DNA of 64,000 bases from Flavobacterium psychrophilum (GTDB lineage: Bacteria; Bacteroidota; Bacteroidia; Flavobacteriales; Flavobacteriaceae), in contig CP012388.1 of the NCBI GenBank assembly GCA_001708385.1, positions 3,844,001-3,908,000 of the forward strand, in the 5' to 3' direction. The notes under the pieces are model-generated. The model saw nothing but the letters and a program-made list of their open reading frames with translations, was not told the origin of the DNA and searched no databases. Shown here piece after piece: positions 26,580 through 35,281 of this stretch. Both the position numbers and the translations under genes were made by a program. The stretch's first letter is position 1. Every line of letters starts with the position of its first letter.

Positions 26580-27224
26580 ATGAAAAATAATCTAATACAC
26601 AAAGCGCTGTGTGGCTGCTTTATAATAGCAATTTTTATTTGCACGGATTCGGTTGCTGCTCAGCAATATGTGCAGCCTGAAAGAAACGACACGATTTATC
26701 TCACCCCAAAAACAACTTTTGACATTGCGAAAGCAACAGCTGCCCTGGCTAAAGGTAAAAGTACTATTAAAGGTGTGGCATTTATTAGACCTGAAAACAG
26801 CAGTCTCGGGTTTAATATTAAAACAGGGAAAAAGCTTTTCGCTGATAGGATAAAAATTAGCCTATATCCGATTACGCCGTACTTTGATGAGTTTTTAGCG
26901 TTGAAGAAAAAGGAAAACCCCCGTAAATTAAAATATGCTTTTCTATCAAAGGAAGCTATAAGCTACAGGCTTGAAGCCATAACAAACAGTACAGGTGAAT
27001 TTACATTTCCTGAAATGAAGCCGGGGAAATACTATATTGAGGGAGTTCTAAACTGGACACAAAGCGGAACCTACCAGCAATATACCGGTAGCGGCTATAA
27101 TAATTATGGTGGGCGTACCAATTATTACACTAACCAAAACTATGTAAACCATAATAGCGAACTTTTGACAAAAATTGTAGAAGTGAAAAAAGACGGAGAA
27201 ATTGTAGAAATAAAACTGAAATAA
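26580..27224 (+). CDS. Exported protein with carboxypeptidase-regulatory-like domain
   Basis: 214 residues, signal peptide about 1-27 (SVAAQQ). The middle has an Ig/CarboxypepD_reg-like beta pattern (TSTGEFTFPEMKPGKYYIEG in spirit; seen as NSTGEFTFPEMKPGKYYIEG), typical of extracellular structural or transport-linked domains. A Gly/Tyr/Asn-rich stretch (SGYNNYGGRTNYYTNQNY) precedes the final beta strands. No enzymatic motif. It lies downstream of the lipoprotein gene and could belong to the same regulon. Confidence 0.7.
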   Translation: MKNNLIHKALCGCFIIAIFICTDSVAAQQYVQPERNDTIYLTPKTTFDIAKATAALAKGKSTIKGVAFIRPENSSLGFNIKTGKKLFADRIKISLYPITPYFDEFLALKKKENPRKLKYAFLSKEAISYRLEAITNSTGEFTFPEMKPGKYYIEGVLNWTQSGTYQQYTGSGYNNYGGRTNYYTNQNYVNHNSELLTKIVEVKKDGEIVEIKLK

Positions 27225-27265
27225 TATTTACATTTTATAAACCATACAACAAGCGGTTTACTTAA

Positions 27266-27443
27266 ATTCAAGGTCAGGTAAATGGTGTTTCGGCAAGAGT
27301 GCTTTCCAGTGAACTTAAAGAATCGGAAGCTAACGACTTCATTAAGAAAAAAGCTTCAGTGGGGATATCCGGTAAGTATTAAATATGAATTTTTGCCTTA
27401 TAGCCAGACACTTGATGAAGTTATAGGAGCAATGACAAAATAG
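27266..27443 (+). pseudogene. Frameshifted gene remnant, family unknown
   Basis: One frame gives QVNGVSARVLSSELKESEAN and continues to FIKKKASVGISGK, then stops. A +1 shift near 27378 continues as VSIKYEFLPYSQTLDEVIGA and ends MTK stop at 27443. Together they look like the C-terminal ~55 residues of a protein. I do not recognise the family. The remainder of 27225-27533 is featureless. Confidence 0.3.
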
Positions 27444-27533
27444 GAATGCAGCATCGCCAGAAAATAAAAAGTGGACATAATTATAGTATAAACAACTACT
27501 ATAAATAAGATTTCCTTTACACTAAAATTAACT

Positions 27534-27917
27534 ATGACTGATATAGAAAAAAACAAGAAAACTGCTGTCGCGTTTTACGAGTTGATGTTTAATGACTGCA
27601 AACCTGCAGAGGCTATTTCGTTATATGCCGGAGACACTTATATACAGCATAATCCTCACGTAGCTGACGGTAAGGAGGGCTTTATTTCTTATTTTGAACG
27701 CATGGCTTTAGAGTACCCTGGAAAACGGGTAACCATCAAACGCATTATCGCAGAAAATGATTTGGTTGTACTACACTGTTTTCAACATTGGCCGGGCGAT
27801 TCAGATTATGCCGGTATTGACATATTTCGCTTTGATATTAATGGTAAGATTGTAGAGCATTGGGATGTATTACAGGTTATTACAGTACATTCTGAAAACG
27901 ACAATGGATTGTTCTAA
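27534..27917 (+). CDS. SnoaL-like NTF2-fold protein
   Basis: 127 residues, SnoaL/ester-cyclase-like family: [20 protein letters not shown] (helices), [20 protein letters not shown] (the typical 'Y.qHnP...G...f..yf' signature with the His-Asn-Pro core) and [23 protein letters not shown], then [14 protein letters not shown] sequence (seen as [12 protein letters not shown]). Family members are small cytosolic proteins of broad or unknown activity. It lies 130 bp before msrA on the same strand. Confidence 0.88.
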   Translation: MTDIEKNKKTAVAFYELMFNDCKPAEAISLYAGDTYIQHNPHVADGKEGFISYFERMALEYPGKRVTIKRIIAENDLVVLHCFQHWPGDSDYAGIDIFRFDINGKIVEHWDVLQVITVHSENDNGLF

Positions 27918-28047
27918 AGGGGGAAACTTAAATACCAGGTTATGAAACGTTATAATATGTATAAATATTAGAAAATGAACTGTCCATTTAGTATTTTTAT
28001 TACCCGTAAAAAACTTCACAGTTACATTAGATAGTAAAAGCACGATA

Positions 28048-28539
28048 ATGGAAAATTTAAAAAAAACATATATAGCAGGCGGTTGTTTCTGGGGTATGGA
28101 AGACCTTTTTAGAGTACTGCCTGGGGTAAAGGATACAGAGGTAGGTTATTTAGGAGGACAAAATGAAAACCCCACTTATGAAAATCATCCAGGACATGCA
28201 GAAGGTCTTGAGATAACTTACGATCCGCAAGTGATAACGTATAACGAACTGTTGGATTATTTTTTCAGGGTTCATGATCCAACTACTATCGACCGTCAGG
28301 GAAATGACAGGGGAGCAAGTTACCGTTCTGCTATTTTTATCCAAAATGACGAGGAAGAGCAAACGGCTAAAGATGTAATCGAAATTGTTGATGCATCAAA
28401 GCGATGGCCGGGTAAAGTTGTTACCACTTTAGAGCCATTTACCAAGTTTTGGATTGCAGAAGGCTATCATCAGGACTATTTGGTTAAAAATCCTAATGGG
28501 TATACATGCCATTTTGAAAGGTTTGGCACATTTTTATAG
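28048..28539 (+). CDS. msrA: Peptide methionine-(S)-S-oxide reductase MsrA
   Basis: 163 residues, a single-domain MsrA that reduces methionine-S-sulfoxide in proteins. Active-site motif [11 protein letters not shown] with catalytic Cys13, '[20 protein letters not shown]', [12 protein letters not shown] (family usually GHAEvvev.yDP), 'HDPTT.DRQGND.G.sYRSAIF', and the C-terminal [13 protein letters not shown]. There is no MsrB fusion and no signal peptide, so it is cytosolic. The stop is only 33 bp from the convergent gene ending at 28573. It protects against oxidative damage. Confidence 0.96.
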   Translation: MENLKKTYIAGGCFWGMEDLFRVLPGVKDTEVGYLGGQNENPTYENHPGHAEGLEITYDPQVITYNELLDYFFRVHDPTTIDRQGNDRGASYRSAIFIQNDEEEQTAKDVIEIVDASKRWPGKVVTTLEPFTKFWIAEGYHQDYLVKNPNGYTCHFERFGTFL

Positions 28540-28572
28540 TAATGAAGAACTCTGTTTTAAGGTTCATCCAGA

Positions 28573-28965
28573 CTATTTTCCCTTGGTAAAAATCAATATA
28601 TCCCAACTTTTTCTTCCCATTAGAGGTTTGGATTTGTAGATAATTGTGTTTTTATTAGCTATAATTTCGCTGTATGGTGCATGGTGCTGTTTATCTTCCG
28701 GCATTACAAGTTTCCCATCTTTAATAAAGGCTTTGTAAACATCGCCGCTTTCCCGTTTTTGGTATTTAGCGGTCCAGTCTGTTATTGTGGCATATTGTGC
28801 ATTGTCAAAAACTATCTGCAGGTTTCTGGTCGTTTGTTTGTTAATCCAGAGGCCTTCATATATTTTTTTAGCCTGATTAAAGCCTGAAGGGTGCTGGGCG
28901 TCAGCATTCGAAGATGCTAGTAGTATGATAATTGCACAGGTGAGGTATTTATAATAATTTGACAT
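28573..28965 (-). CDS. Small exported protein, unknown function
   Basis: Start at 28965 (130 residues) is preferred because it opens a signal peptide (YLTCAIIILLASSNADAQH). The frame is open further upstream to 29061 but without signal-like sequence. The mature part (about 110 residues) is beta-rich: KIYEGLWINKQTTRNLQIVF, TDWTAKYQKRESGDVYKAFI, and so on. No known motif. Convergent with msrA. Confidence 0.65.
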   Translation of the reverse strand: MSNYYKYLTCAIIILLASSNADAQHPSGFNQAKKIYEGLWINKQTTRNLQIVFDNAQYATITDWTAKYQKRESGDVYKAFIKDGKLVMPEDKQHHAPYSEIIANKNTIIYKSKPLMGRKSWDILIFTKGK

Positions 28966-29111
28966 CTTTGTTTGATTTTGAAATTTATCAGTAGTAGGCA
29001 TCCCGGATCTCAATTGCTGCAGCAATACTAGATTACTTAACTTAAAAATAGTACCTGTCATAAGCGTTTTTCTTTGCTAAGGTATGGCATTGTATCAAAA
29101 CAGACTCTAAC

Positions 29112-29729
29112 TTATTGAACTTGCCGAAAAGTAAGGTTGATCCTCGGTAACATTTCTTTAGCGGATTTAGGAATTTGATGTTCCCAAAAAGTATTAGTGG
29201 TGCCGGACATAAGCAACAATGTACCATGATGCAAAGGAACTTCTATCTGTGCAACAGACTTATCAATTTTATGCCTGAGACGAAAAGGCCTTGTCTGACC
29301 GAAAGTCATAGATGCAATATTAGGGTTTCTGCCAATCATATGTTCCTTATCCGAATGCCATGCCACGCTGTCGCTACCATTACGGTAGAGATTCAGCAAC
29401 ACAGCATTAAACAAAAGCCCCGTCTCTTCTTCGACTTTCTTTTTTAGTTGCATAAGTTCAGGCGTCCACGGCAATGCACTTTCTCCTGCTTCTTCCTGTT
29501 CGCCATACCAGGCAATCATTCTCGGAGCGGTCACTATTTTGTCATACATGGGCATTTGGTATTCTCGCCATGGCGTATTATGCAATAGCATATCATAATA
29601 ATAATCGGCTTCAGTTTTAGATATAAAACCTTCATGCAGCATCAGGCATAAGTCAGGCAGGTCAAAATTCTTTTGCGCACCGTTACCTGTGGTAAACAAA
29701 TCTTTTTCGTCAAATAATAGCATTGTCAT
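29112..29729 (-). CDS. alkB: AlkB-like 2-oxoglutarate/Fe(II) dioxygenase
   Basis: 205 residues, ALKBH2/3-like bacterial AlkB. Fe ligands His125 and Asp127 (AWHSDKE) and His184 (TFWEHQIPK); 2-oxoglutarate-binding Arg196 (PRINLTFR) and Arg202; substrate-loop motif MTFGQTRPFRLRHK. It removes alkyl lesions (1-methyladenine, 3-methylcytosine) from DNA by oxidative demethylation. It starts 42 bp after the dnaE2 stop on the same strand, so it is most likely the last gene of the imu operon. That joins direct damage reversal to translesion synthesis. Confidence 0.93.
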   Translation of the reverse strand: MTMLLFDEKDLFTTGNGAQKNFDLPDLCLMLHEGFISKTEADYYYDMLLHNTPWREYQMPMYDKIVTAPRMIAWYGEQEEAGESALPWTPELMQLKKKVEEETGLLFNAVLLNLYRNGSDSVAWHSDKEHMIGRNPNIASMTFGQTRPFRLRHKIDKSVAQIEVPLHHGTLLLMSGTTNTFWEHQIPKSAKEMLPRINLTFRQVQ

Positions 29730-29771
29730 TTCATTAAAGGCATTTAGTCATAGATAAGTTTAAAGCCACGG

Positions 29772-32700
29772 TTACCTGAAATTACGTCCCTTATGAAACA
29801 CTTTTTCCGGGTTTTTCTCATCAGATTGTGATAGGGTAGACAAAGCTGATGCAGTGTCTTTAGTATCTGTCATATTTTGTAAAAGCGAAGACATATTATA
29901 GCAGGAATTTGCAATAACGTGGATAACCTCACCTTCAATTTGCACTTTTCCCTGTACCATTAGCAAACGTGCCTGCACGATATCCCTGCGGTAGGTATCA
30001 AACACTTTTCCCCAAACCACCAGGTTGGCAAAACCGGTTTCATCTTCAATAGTAATAAAGATCACGCCTTTGGCTGTTCCGGGTCTTTGTCGTACGGTAA
30101 TTAGTCCGGCTACAGCAACAGAATCTCCATTTGCCAGTTTGGAGAGGTTTGCCGTAGCTGTTACCCGGAAGCTATCCAGTTGCTTGCGCACAAAACTTAC
30201 GGGATGGGCTTTTAATGACAAACCTATAGTACCATAATCTTCAACTACGTGTTCGGCATCGGTTAGCAGCGGTAATTCAAGCTGTATCTCGCTAGTACTT
30301 TCAGAAGGCTGACCCTTAAACATACCAATAGGGCTGTCTGATAATGAAGATACCTCCCAAAGTGCCTGCCTGCGGTCCAGTCCGATAGAGCGGAAAGCAT
30401 CGGCATCTGCGAGTTTTTCCAAAGCAAGCATAGCTAGTCCGGCGTCCAGCAATGCGTTAACAGACCTAAATGGCTTTTGCCGTGCCGCCATTAATAACTG
30501 CATATCATCGGTAGACAAACCTTTAATTTGCCTGAAACCAAGCCGCAAAGCAAAATATTTACCCGATCTTTCTTCGAGTTTATTATCCCAGTGCGAATAA
30601 TTAATGTCTACCGAGCGTACTTCTACGCCGTGCTTTTGCGCGTCGATAACAATCTGAGCAGGCTGATAAAACCCCATAGGCAGGCTGTTGAGCAACGCCG
30701 CAGCAAACACATCCGGGTAATAACATTTAATGTACGATGATACATATACCAGCAAAGCAAAACTTGCCGCATGGCTTTCAGGGAAACCATAAGAACCAAA
30801 GCCTTCTAACTGGCGGAATACCCGGCGGGCAAAATCTTCCTCATATCCTTTGTTTATCATTCCCTTCACAAGTTTTACTTCCCAGTCGCTTACTTTTCCC
30901 TTTGCTTTAAAAGTAGCCATGCTTCGGCGTAGTCCATCAGCTTCGGCAGGGGTAAAGCCAGCAGCTACAATAGCAATTTCCATAGCCTGTTCCTGAAACA
31001 GCGGCACGCCCAAAGTACGGCCTAGAATTTCCTTCAGTTCTTCCGATGGGTAATTTACAGGGTCAATTCCATCACGACGGCGCAGGTAGGGGTGCACCAT
31101 GTCGCCCTGAATAGGCCCCGGGCGTACAATAGCTACTTCAATTACCAAATCATAAAAGCACTTGGGCTTTAACCGTGGCAGCATAGACATTTGCGCACGG
31201 CTCTCTATCTGGAAAACACCCAGTGTATCGGCATGGCTTATCATTTCATACACCGCGGGATCCTCATATTTGTTGATTTCTGCGAGGGTATATTCCTTAC
31301 CATAATGCTGTTTGCAAAGGTCAAAAGCCTTACGGATGCAGGTCAGCATCCCCAACGCCAATACATCTACTTTTAAAAAACCCAATTGTTCTATATCGTC
31401 CTTATTCCATTCAATATTAGTACGGTCTTCCATCCGTGCATTTAGTACAGGGCATAAGTCAGAAAGCCTATCCTGTGTAATGATAAAACCACCGGTGTGC
31501 TGACCGAGTTGACGCGGGAATCCCACAAATTCACGTGTAAGTTCGAGGGTTTTCATCAAATGCGGATCGGCGAGGTTAAAGCCCTCAGAAGTAATCCGCC
31601 CGTTGTCAAGTTCATCACGAAATTCCTGTATAGAAGCTGCCAGCCTGTCAACAGCATCGGTTGATAACCCCATGGCTTTTGCCACATCGCGAATGGCACC
31701 CCTCCAGTGTACCTGCGTAACGGTTGCCACAATAGCAGCTCTGTCCCGTCCATATTTTTCATAGATATACTGAATGACTTCTTCACGGCGTTCATGTTCA
31801 AAATCTACGTCAATATCGGGCGGCTCATCACGGGCATCCGACATAAACCTGGCAAACAGCACCTTGAATTTAGAAGGGTCTACCGATGTAATGCCCAAAC
31901 AATAACAAACCACAGAGTTTGCTGCCGATCCGCGTCCCTGGCATAAAATGTTACGTTGTCTCGCAAAACGTACAAAATCGTACACGGTTAAAAAATAGGA
32001 GGCGTAATTTTTACGTTCCATAAATTCGAGCTCATAGCGTATGGCCTCTGCAATTTTTTCGGGAATGTTATTGTCAAACCTTTCATTGGCTCCCTGCCAT
32101 GCCAGCATTACAAGTTCCTGTTGCGGTGTTCGCCCACCGGAAGTAATTTCTTCGGGATAGATATATTTTAGACTATCGAGCGAGAACCGGCAGGCATCGG
32201 CTATTTCGCTGGCAGCATCTAATGCCTGGGGGTATTGCCTGAACAATCGTTGTATTTCATCAGCAGGTTTCAGGTAGCGTTCGGCATTTTGGTAAAGGCG
32301 AAACCCCGCCGTGTGTATGGTGCATTTCTCGCGAATGCAGGTTAGTACATCCTGTAGCTGCCTGCGCTCCGGCACGTGGTAGTGCACATCATTTGTGGCA
32401 ACAAGTTTTATATTCAAAGATTCAGATAATTGCCAAAGGCGGTGCATGCGTTTATTGTCATTGGCCTGATAGGATCTGCTCATTCCCAAGTAGAGCGCCA
32501 TGCTCAAATTATCGCTATATTCTTTTAGTGAATCTTTATAACTATTGTCAAAATCAAAAGTTTCGTTAAGCGAGAGTGGGGGCAGAGCAATAAATAATAT
32601 GCCTTTGGCATATTCGTAAACTTCTTTCTTATACAGGAGGCATTGACCTTTTTCGGCGCGTAAATTTCCCGTAGAAAGCAAACCGGAAAGCCTGGCGTAG

Positions 32701-32951
32701 GCATCTTTATCGGTGGGATAGGCAAGTAGGGGTGGCCCATCCATAAGTTCAAGCCTGCACCCGATAATTAGCCGTATACCAACCTTTTTTGCCGCCGAAT
32801 ACGCCCGTACCACGCCTGCCAGTGTGTTATGATCGGTAATGGCAACTTCGGTATAACCTAACGCTGCGGCCTGTTCCACAAGTTCATGAGGATGCGACCC
32901 CCCACGCAGGAAACTGAAATTGCTTGTGATATGTAGTTCTGTATAGCTCAT
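29772..32951 (-). CDS. dnaE2: Error-prone DNA polymerase DnaE2/ImuC
   Basis: 1059 residues from ATG 32951. That start overlaps the imuB stop as ATGA and is therefore preferred to the upstream ATG at 32975. N-terminal PHP domain (ELHITSNFSFLRGGSHPHEL; ITDHNTLAG), polymerase core with catalytic aspartates in PDIDVDFEHERREEV and FLKVDVLALGMLT, fingers/HhH region, and a C-terminal OB fold (VAVAGLITVRQRPGTAKGVI...). Its length is that of the DnaE2 group, and together with ImuA and ImuB it forms the 'mutasome' for damage-induced translesion synthesis. It is controlled by the divergent LexA-like regulator (inferred from operators at 35224-35272). Confidence 0.96.
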   Translation of the reverse strand: MSYTELHITSNFSFLRGGSHPHELVEQAAALGYTEVAITDHNTLAGVVRAYSAAKKVGIRLIIGCRLELMDGPPLLAYPTDKDAYARLSGLLSTGNLRAEKGQCLLYKKEVYEYAKGILFIALPPLSLNETFDFDNSYKDSLKEYSDNLSMALYLGMSRSYQANDNKRMHRLWQLSESLNIKLVATNDVHYHVPERRQLQDVLTCIREKCTIHTAGFRLYQNAERYLKPADEIQRLFRQYPQALDAASEIADACRFSLDSLKYIYPEEITSGGRTPQQELVMLAWQGANERFDNNIPEKIAEAIRYELEFMERKNYASYFLTVYDFVRFARQRNILCQGRGSAANSVVCYCLGITSVDPSKFKVLFARFMSDARDEPPDIDVDFEHERREEVIQYIYEKYGRDRAAIVATVTQVHWRGAIRDVAKAMGLSTDAVDRLAASIQEFRDELDNGRITSEGFNLADPHLMKTLELTREFVGFPRQLGQHTGGFIITQDRLSDLCPVLNARMEDRTNIEWNKDDIEQLGFLKVDVLALGMLTCIRKAFDLCKQHYGKEYTLAEINKYEDPAVYEMISHADTLGVFQIESRAQMSMLPRLKPKCFYDLVIEVAIVRPGPIQGDMVHPYLRRRDGIDPVNYPSEELKEILGRTLGVPLFQEQAMEIAIVAAGFTPAEADGLRRSMATFKAKGKVSDWEVKLVKGMINKGYEEDFARRVFRQLEGFGSYGFPESHAASFALLVYVSSYIKCYYPDVFAAALLNSLPMGFYQPAQIVIDAQKHGVEVRSVDINYSHWDNKLEERSGKYFALRLGFRQIKGLSTDDMQLLMAARQKPFRSVNALLDAGLAMLALEKLADADAFRSIGLDRRQALWEVSSLSDSPIGMFKGQPSESTSEIQLELPLLTDAEHVVEDYGTIGLSLKAHPVSFVRKQLDSFRVTATANLSKLANGDSVAVAGLITVRQRPGTAKGVIFITIEDETGFANLVVWGKVFDTYRRDIVQARLLMVQGKVQIEGEVIHVIANSCYNMSSLLQNMTDTKDTASALSTLSQSDEKNPEKVFHKGRNFR

Positions 32952-34438
32952 GCAAAAAATCCGTGTAAAAACCATTTGGGCTTATCGCCATCATAAGGCC
33001 CCGAACGGAACACCCAATAACGGGCACCATTTTTATCTTCAACTGAATAGTAATCCCTATATAATCCGTCAGAGAGCCACCATTCCTGCTCAATACGTTC
33101 GGGTCCATCAGCTTTGGCTATATCATATACTGTCCCCTTGTAGCGAAACACTATTGGAGGGTTATCCGGCAGGGCAGCACTCACTTCTATAATTTCAGGG
33201 ATAGGCAGCAGGTGCATGGGGCGTGGCAAATCGGTACGCCAGCCACCGTCAGGTTTTTCCCATAAAGGAGATGCTTTTTTTATAGAACGTTCCGGCCAGT
33301 GATGTTCCACCGGTAAATACCGGTTTACAGAATCCTGTCCAATTTTAGCGGTTACCCTGTCCAGCAGTTCGGCCACCTTCATGTCGTTTTGTGAAGCAGC
33401 ATTCCATATGGCTGCCTGTTCGTGTGTAACCGGTTCTATCTTTGGTGCCTCAAGTATAAATAACTCAAACCCCAGCGCGGGCTCCAACGTGGCGATCTTA
33501 TGCTCAAAAAGCCTGAATAAATGACTGGTATTTCGGGATGGATGCCCCGTGCCAATTTCTATTTGCTGCACGGCACCATCAACTCTATACGCCTTAAAAA
33601 CACAATGGCGTAAACCGAGGCCTTCGGTTTCGAACCGCAGACATAGTATTTCAAGCAGCTGTTTAAGAGCAATCGTTATACCTGTAGCCGATGCAATAGG
33701 TTCCATACTCGATAGCCGCTCCTGATACGGTTCGACAGGTTTTACGGGTACGATGAGTTCAATTTCCTGACCTAAGGCCTGTGCAATTCTTTTAGGAAGA
33801 TCGGAACCAAAGCGCCTGCGTAGCACTGATGGCGGCATATTTATAAAATTGCCAATATACTTCATACCTAGTTTTTTCAGTCTTGCCAGGATAGTAGCGT
33901 CCAGCCTAAGCGCGGCAGGCGGCAGGTTTTTCAATGCCTCGCGCTGCTGTCCCGGGTTTACCATTGCTTCGCTTCCAAAGCGTGCTACTGCCCATGCCGT
34001 GCTTATGGTATCGGCAACGGCAGTTTGTACAGTATAGCCATAGCTGCCTAATTTCTTTTTAATATGGGTAAGGTAAGCAGCCTCGCCACCCCAAAGATGC
34101 GTGCAGCCGCTGCTGTCTAAAATCAACCCGTCGGGCAGGTCCACCGCCGCAAAGGGCGTATAAAATATGCTCCATTCAGCCAGTGCCTGTAATAGCTTTT
34201 CAGCTCTTCGGGGTTCGGTTTCAACCATTTCCAGTGCCGGAAAAATGGCTTTGCAATCGGCCAGTACCATGCCTGTGCGTATGCCTTTTTGAACCGCTTC
34301 AGGGCTAACCGCGTCAATAACCATACGTCCGTGCTGACGTGAAGCCAAAACGAAAGGTTTGTCTCGAAATTCGGGTCGCTTGCGCGCCACATACTCCGTG
34401 AGCAGGTAAGGAAACGATATGGAAACGTATCTTGGCAT
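32948..34438 (-). CDS. imuB: ImuB, catalytically inactive Y-family polymerase-like protein
   Basis: 496 residues. Y-family fold, but the catalytic carboxylates are missing: the N-terminal DxDxFFA position reads YVSISFPYLL, and the palm motif usually SIDEAFLD reads DGLILDSSGCTHLWGGE. Loss of these residues is the mark of ImuB, which acts as an adaptor linking the sliding clamp, ImuA and DnaE2. The C-terminal region (about 330-496) is the ImuB-specific extension. Its ATG overlaps the imuA stop by 1 nt (TAATG), and its stop overlaps the dnaE2 start (ATGA). Confidence 0.94.
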   Translation of the reverse strand: MPRYVSISFPYLLTEYVARKRPEFRDKPFVLASRQHGRMVIDAVSPEAVQKGIRTGMVLADCKAIFPALEMVETEPRRAEKLLQALAEWSIFYTPFAAVDLPDGLILDSSGCTHLWGGEAAYLTHIKKKLGSYGYTVQTAVADTISTAWAVARFGSEAMVNPGQQREALKNLPPAALRLDATILARLKKLGMKYIGNFINMPPSVLRRRFGSDLPKRIAQALGQEIELIVPVKPVEPYQERLSSMEPIASATGITIALKQLLEILCLRFETEGLGLRHCVFKAYRVDGAVQQIEIGTGHPSRNTSHLFRLFEHKIATLEPALGFELFILEAPKIEPVTHEQAAIWNAASQNDMKVAELLDRVTAKIGQDSVNRYLPVEHHWPERSIKKASPLWEKPDGGWRTDLPRPMHLLPIPEIIEVSAALPDNPPIVFRYKGTVYDIAKADGPERIEQEWWLSDGLYRDYYSVEDKNGARYWVFRSGPYDGDKPKWFLHGFFA

Positions 34439-35181
34439 TATCCGGTATGGCGTTCGTTAAAAATTGATAATGTAAAATGTTTATCGGTCAGCGAGGTAAA
34501 GGTTTTATCCTGCCAGGTTACCTGCCACGAATGGGGTCTGCCATTACGCATCTTTACCAATTGCACATCCCATGTGCTATGACCCACTCCGGGTAAATTG
34601 TCATTAATAAGGCTTGGTAACGAGCTTATTTTCCATCGGGTAGTACAGGCCACTGCATTTTCTCTGTGCGGGCAATGACGGTGAATAAAACCGGTTACAC
34701 CGCTGTTTTCTACGGCTAACTGCAACCGTCGGGATTCTGTAAAACCAAGTTCTTTAATTTCACCTACCACAGCTGTAAGCGCTTCGCATTTCAATGCTTC
34801 TTCAATAATCCAAAGCGCATCTTTTGTACGCACTGTATTTATAAAAACCACACGGTCGGGTTCCAGCCCAAAGTGTTTTAAACCAAAGGGGAAAACTTTT
34901 TTCCCGTTGCCAACCCAAAGGCAAAGGCCTCCGTCTTTTATTAATTTACTAATTATTGCTGTAATGAAACCGCTTGTTGATGCGGCATTAGCCGATTCAT
35001 AGCTGATAAATTCGTGTATAGCCCCCGTTGAAAAAACATTGCCGGGAAAGGCAGTCGCAAATGGATAAAGACCGGTAGTAAAAGGCTCGGTGCTTAGTTT
35101 TCCTAAGCCTTGCATCGCATTGATCTTTGCCTGAAGCTGCCTTGCTATTTCTAATTTTTCAGCTGCGTATTTCACTTTCAT
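34438..35181 (-). CDS. imuA: ImuA, RecA-like mutasome protein
   Basis: 247 residues, ImuA/SulA-RecA-like family: N-terminal helix, GAIHEFISYESANAASTSGF (the family's 'g.lhEl.g......a..f'), a degraded P-loop region, a conserved 'LWVGNG...FPFGLKHFGLEPDRVVFI' core, and 'WIIEEALKCEALTAVVGEIKEL'. It is the first gene of imuA-imuB-dnaE2-alkB. A -7 box is present on the minus strand at 35217-35224, giving a leader of about 30 nt, with the first LexA-like operator abutting it. Confidence 0.9.
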   Translation of the reverse strand: MKVKYAAEKLEIARQLQAKINAMQGLGKLSTEPFTTGLYPFATAFPGNVFSTGAIHEFISYESANAASTSGFITAIISKLIKDGGLCLWVGNGKKVFPFGLKHFGLEPDRVVFINTVRTKDALWIIEEALKCEALTAVVGEIKELGFTESRRLQLAVENSGVTGFIHRHCPHRENAVACTTRWKISSLPSLINDNLPGVGHSTWDVQLVKMRNGRPHSWQVTWQDKTFTSLTDKHFTLSIFNERHTG

Positions 35182-35216
35182 TTCTTTTAGCTATACAAAT
35201 TTCATTCTGCACAGTA

Positions 35217-35224
35217 CAAAATTA
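35217..35224 (-). promoter_or_regulatory. -7 promoter box of the imu operon
   Basis: On the minus strand this reads TAATTTTG, an exact TAnnTTTG match, 36 bp before the imuA ATG. Operator 1 (35224-35238) abuts it immediately upstream. Confidence 0.65.
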
Positions 35225-35238
35225 TTACAGATTGTAAC
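35224..35238. promoter_or_regulatory. Operator 1 of the imu/S24 divergent promoter
   Basis: ATTACAGATTGTAAC: imperfect 15-bp palindrome with right half TTGTAAC and left half ATTACAG. It matches the better-conserved operator 2. Placed directly upstream of the imuA -7 box, so a bound repressor would block the imu operon. Confidence 0.6.
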
Positions 35239-35247
35239 AAAAAATCG

Positions 35248-35255
35248 TATATTTG
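35248..35255 (+). promoter_or_regulatory. -7 promoter box of the S24 regulator
   Basis: TATATTTG, an exact TAnnTTTG match, 27 bp before the ATG at 35282 and lying exactly between operators 1 and 2. Confidence 0.65.
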
Positions 35256-35257
35256 AT

Positions 35258-35272
35258 GTTACAAATTATAAC
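35258..35272. promoter_or_regulatory. Operator 2 of the imu/S24 divergent promoter
   Basis: GTTACAA-A-TTATAAC: a 15-bp palindrome with one mismatch (GTTAyAA-n-TTrTAAC). It starts 34 bp after operator 1, just downstream of the regulator's own -7 box, so autorepression is expected. Confidence 0.65.
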
Positions 35273-35281
35273 AAAATAATT

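Noticed and set aside
29772..32975. Upstream ATG (32975) for dnaE2
   Set aside because: ATG 32951 forms the standard ATGA overlap with the imuB stop and begins with the conserved PHP start (YTELHIT).
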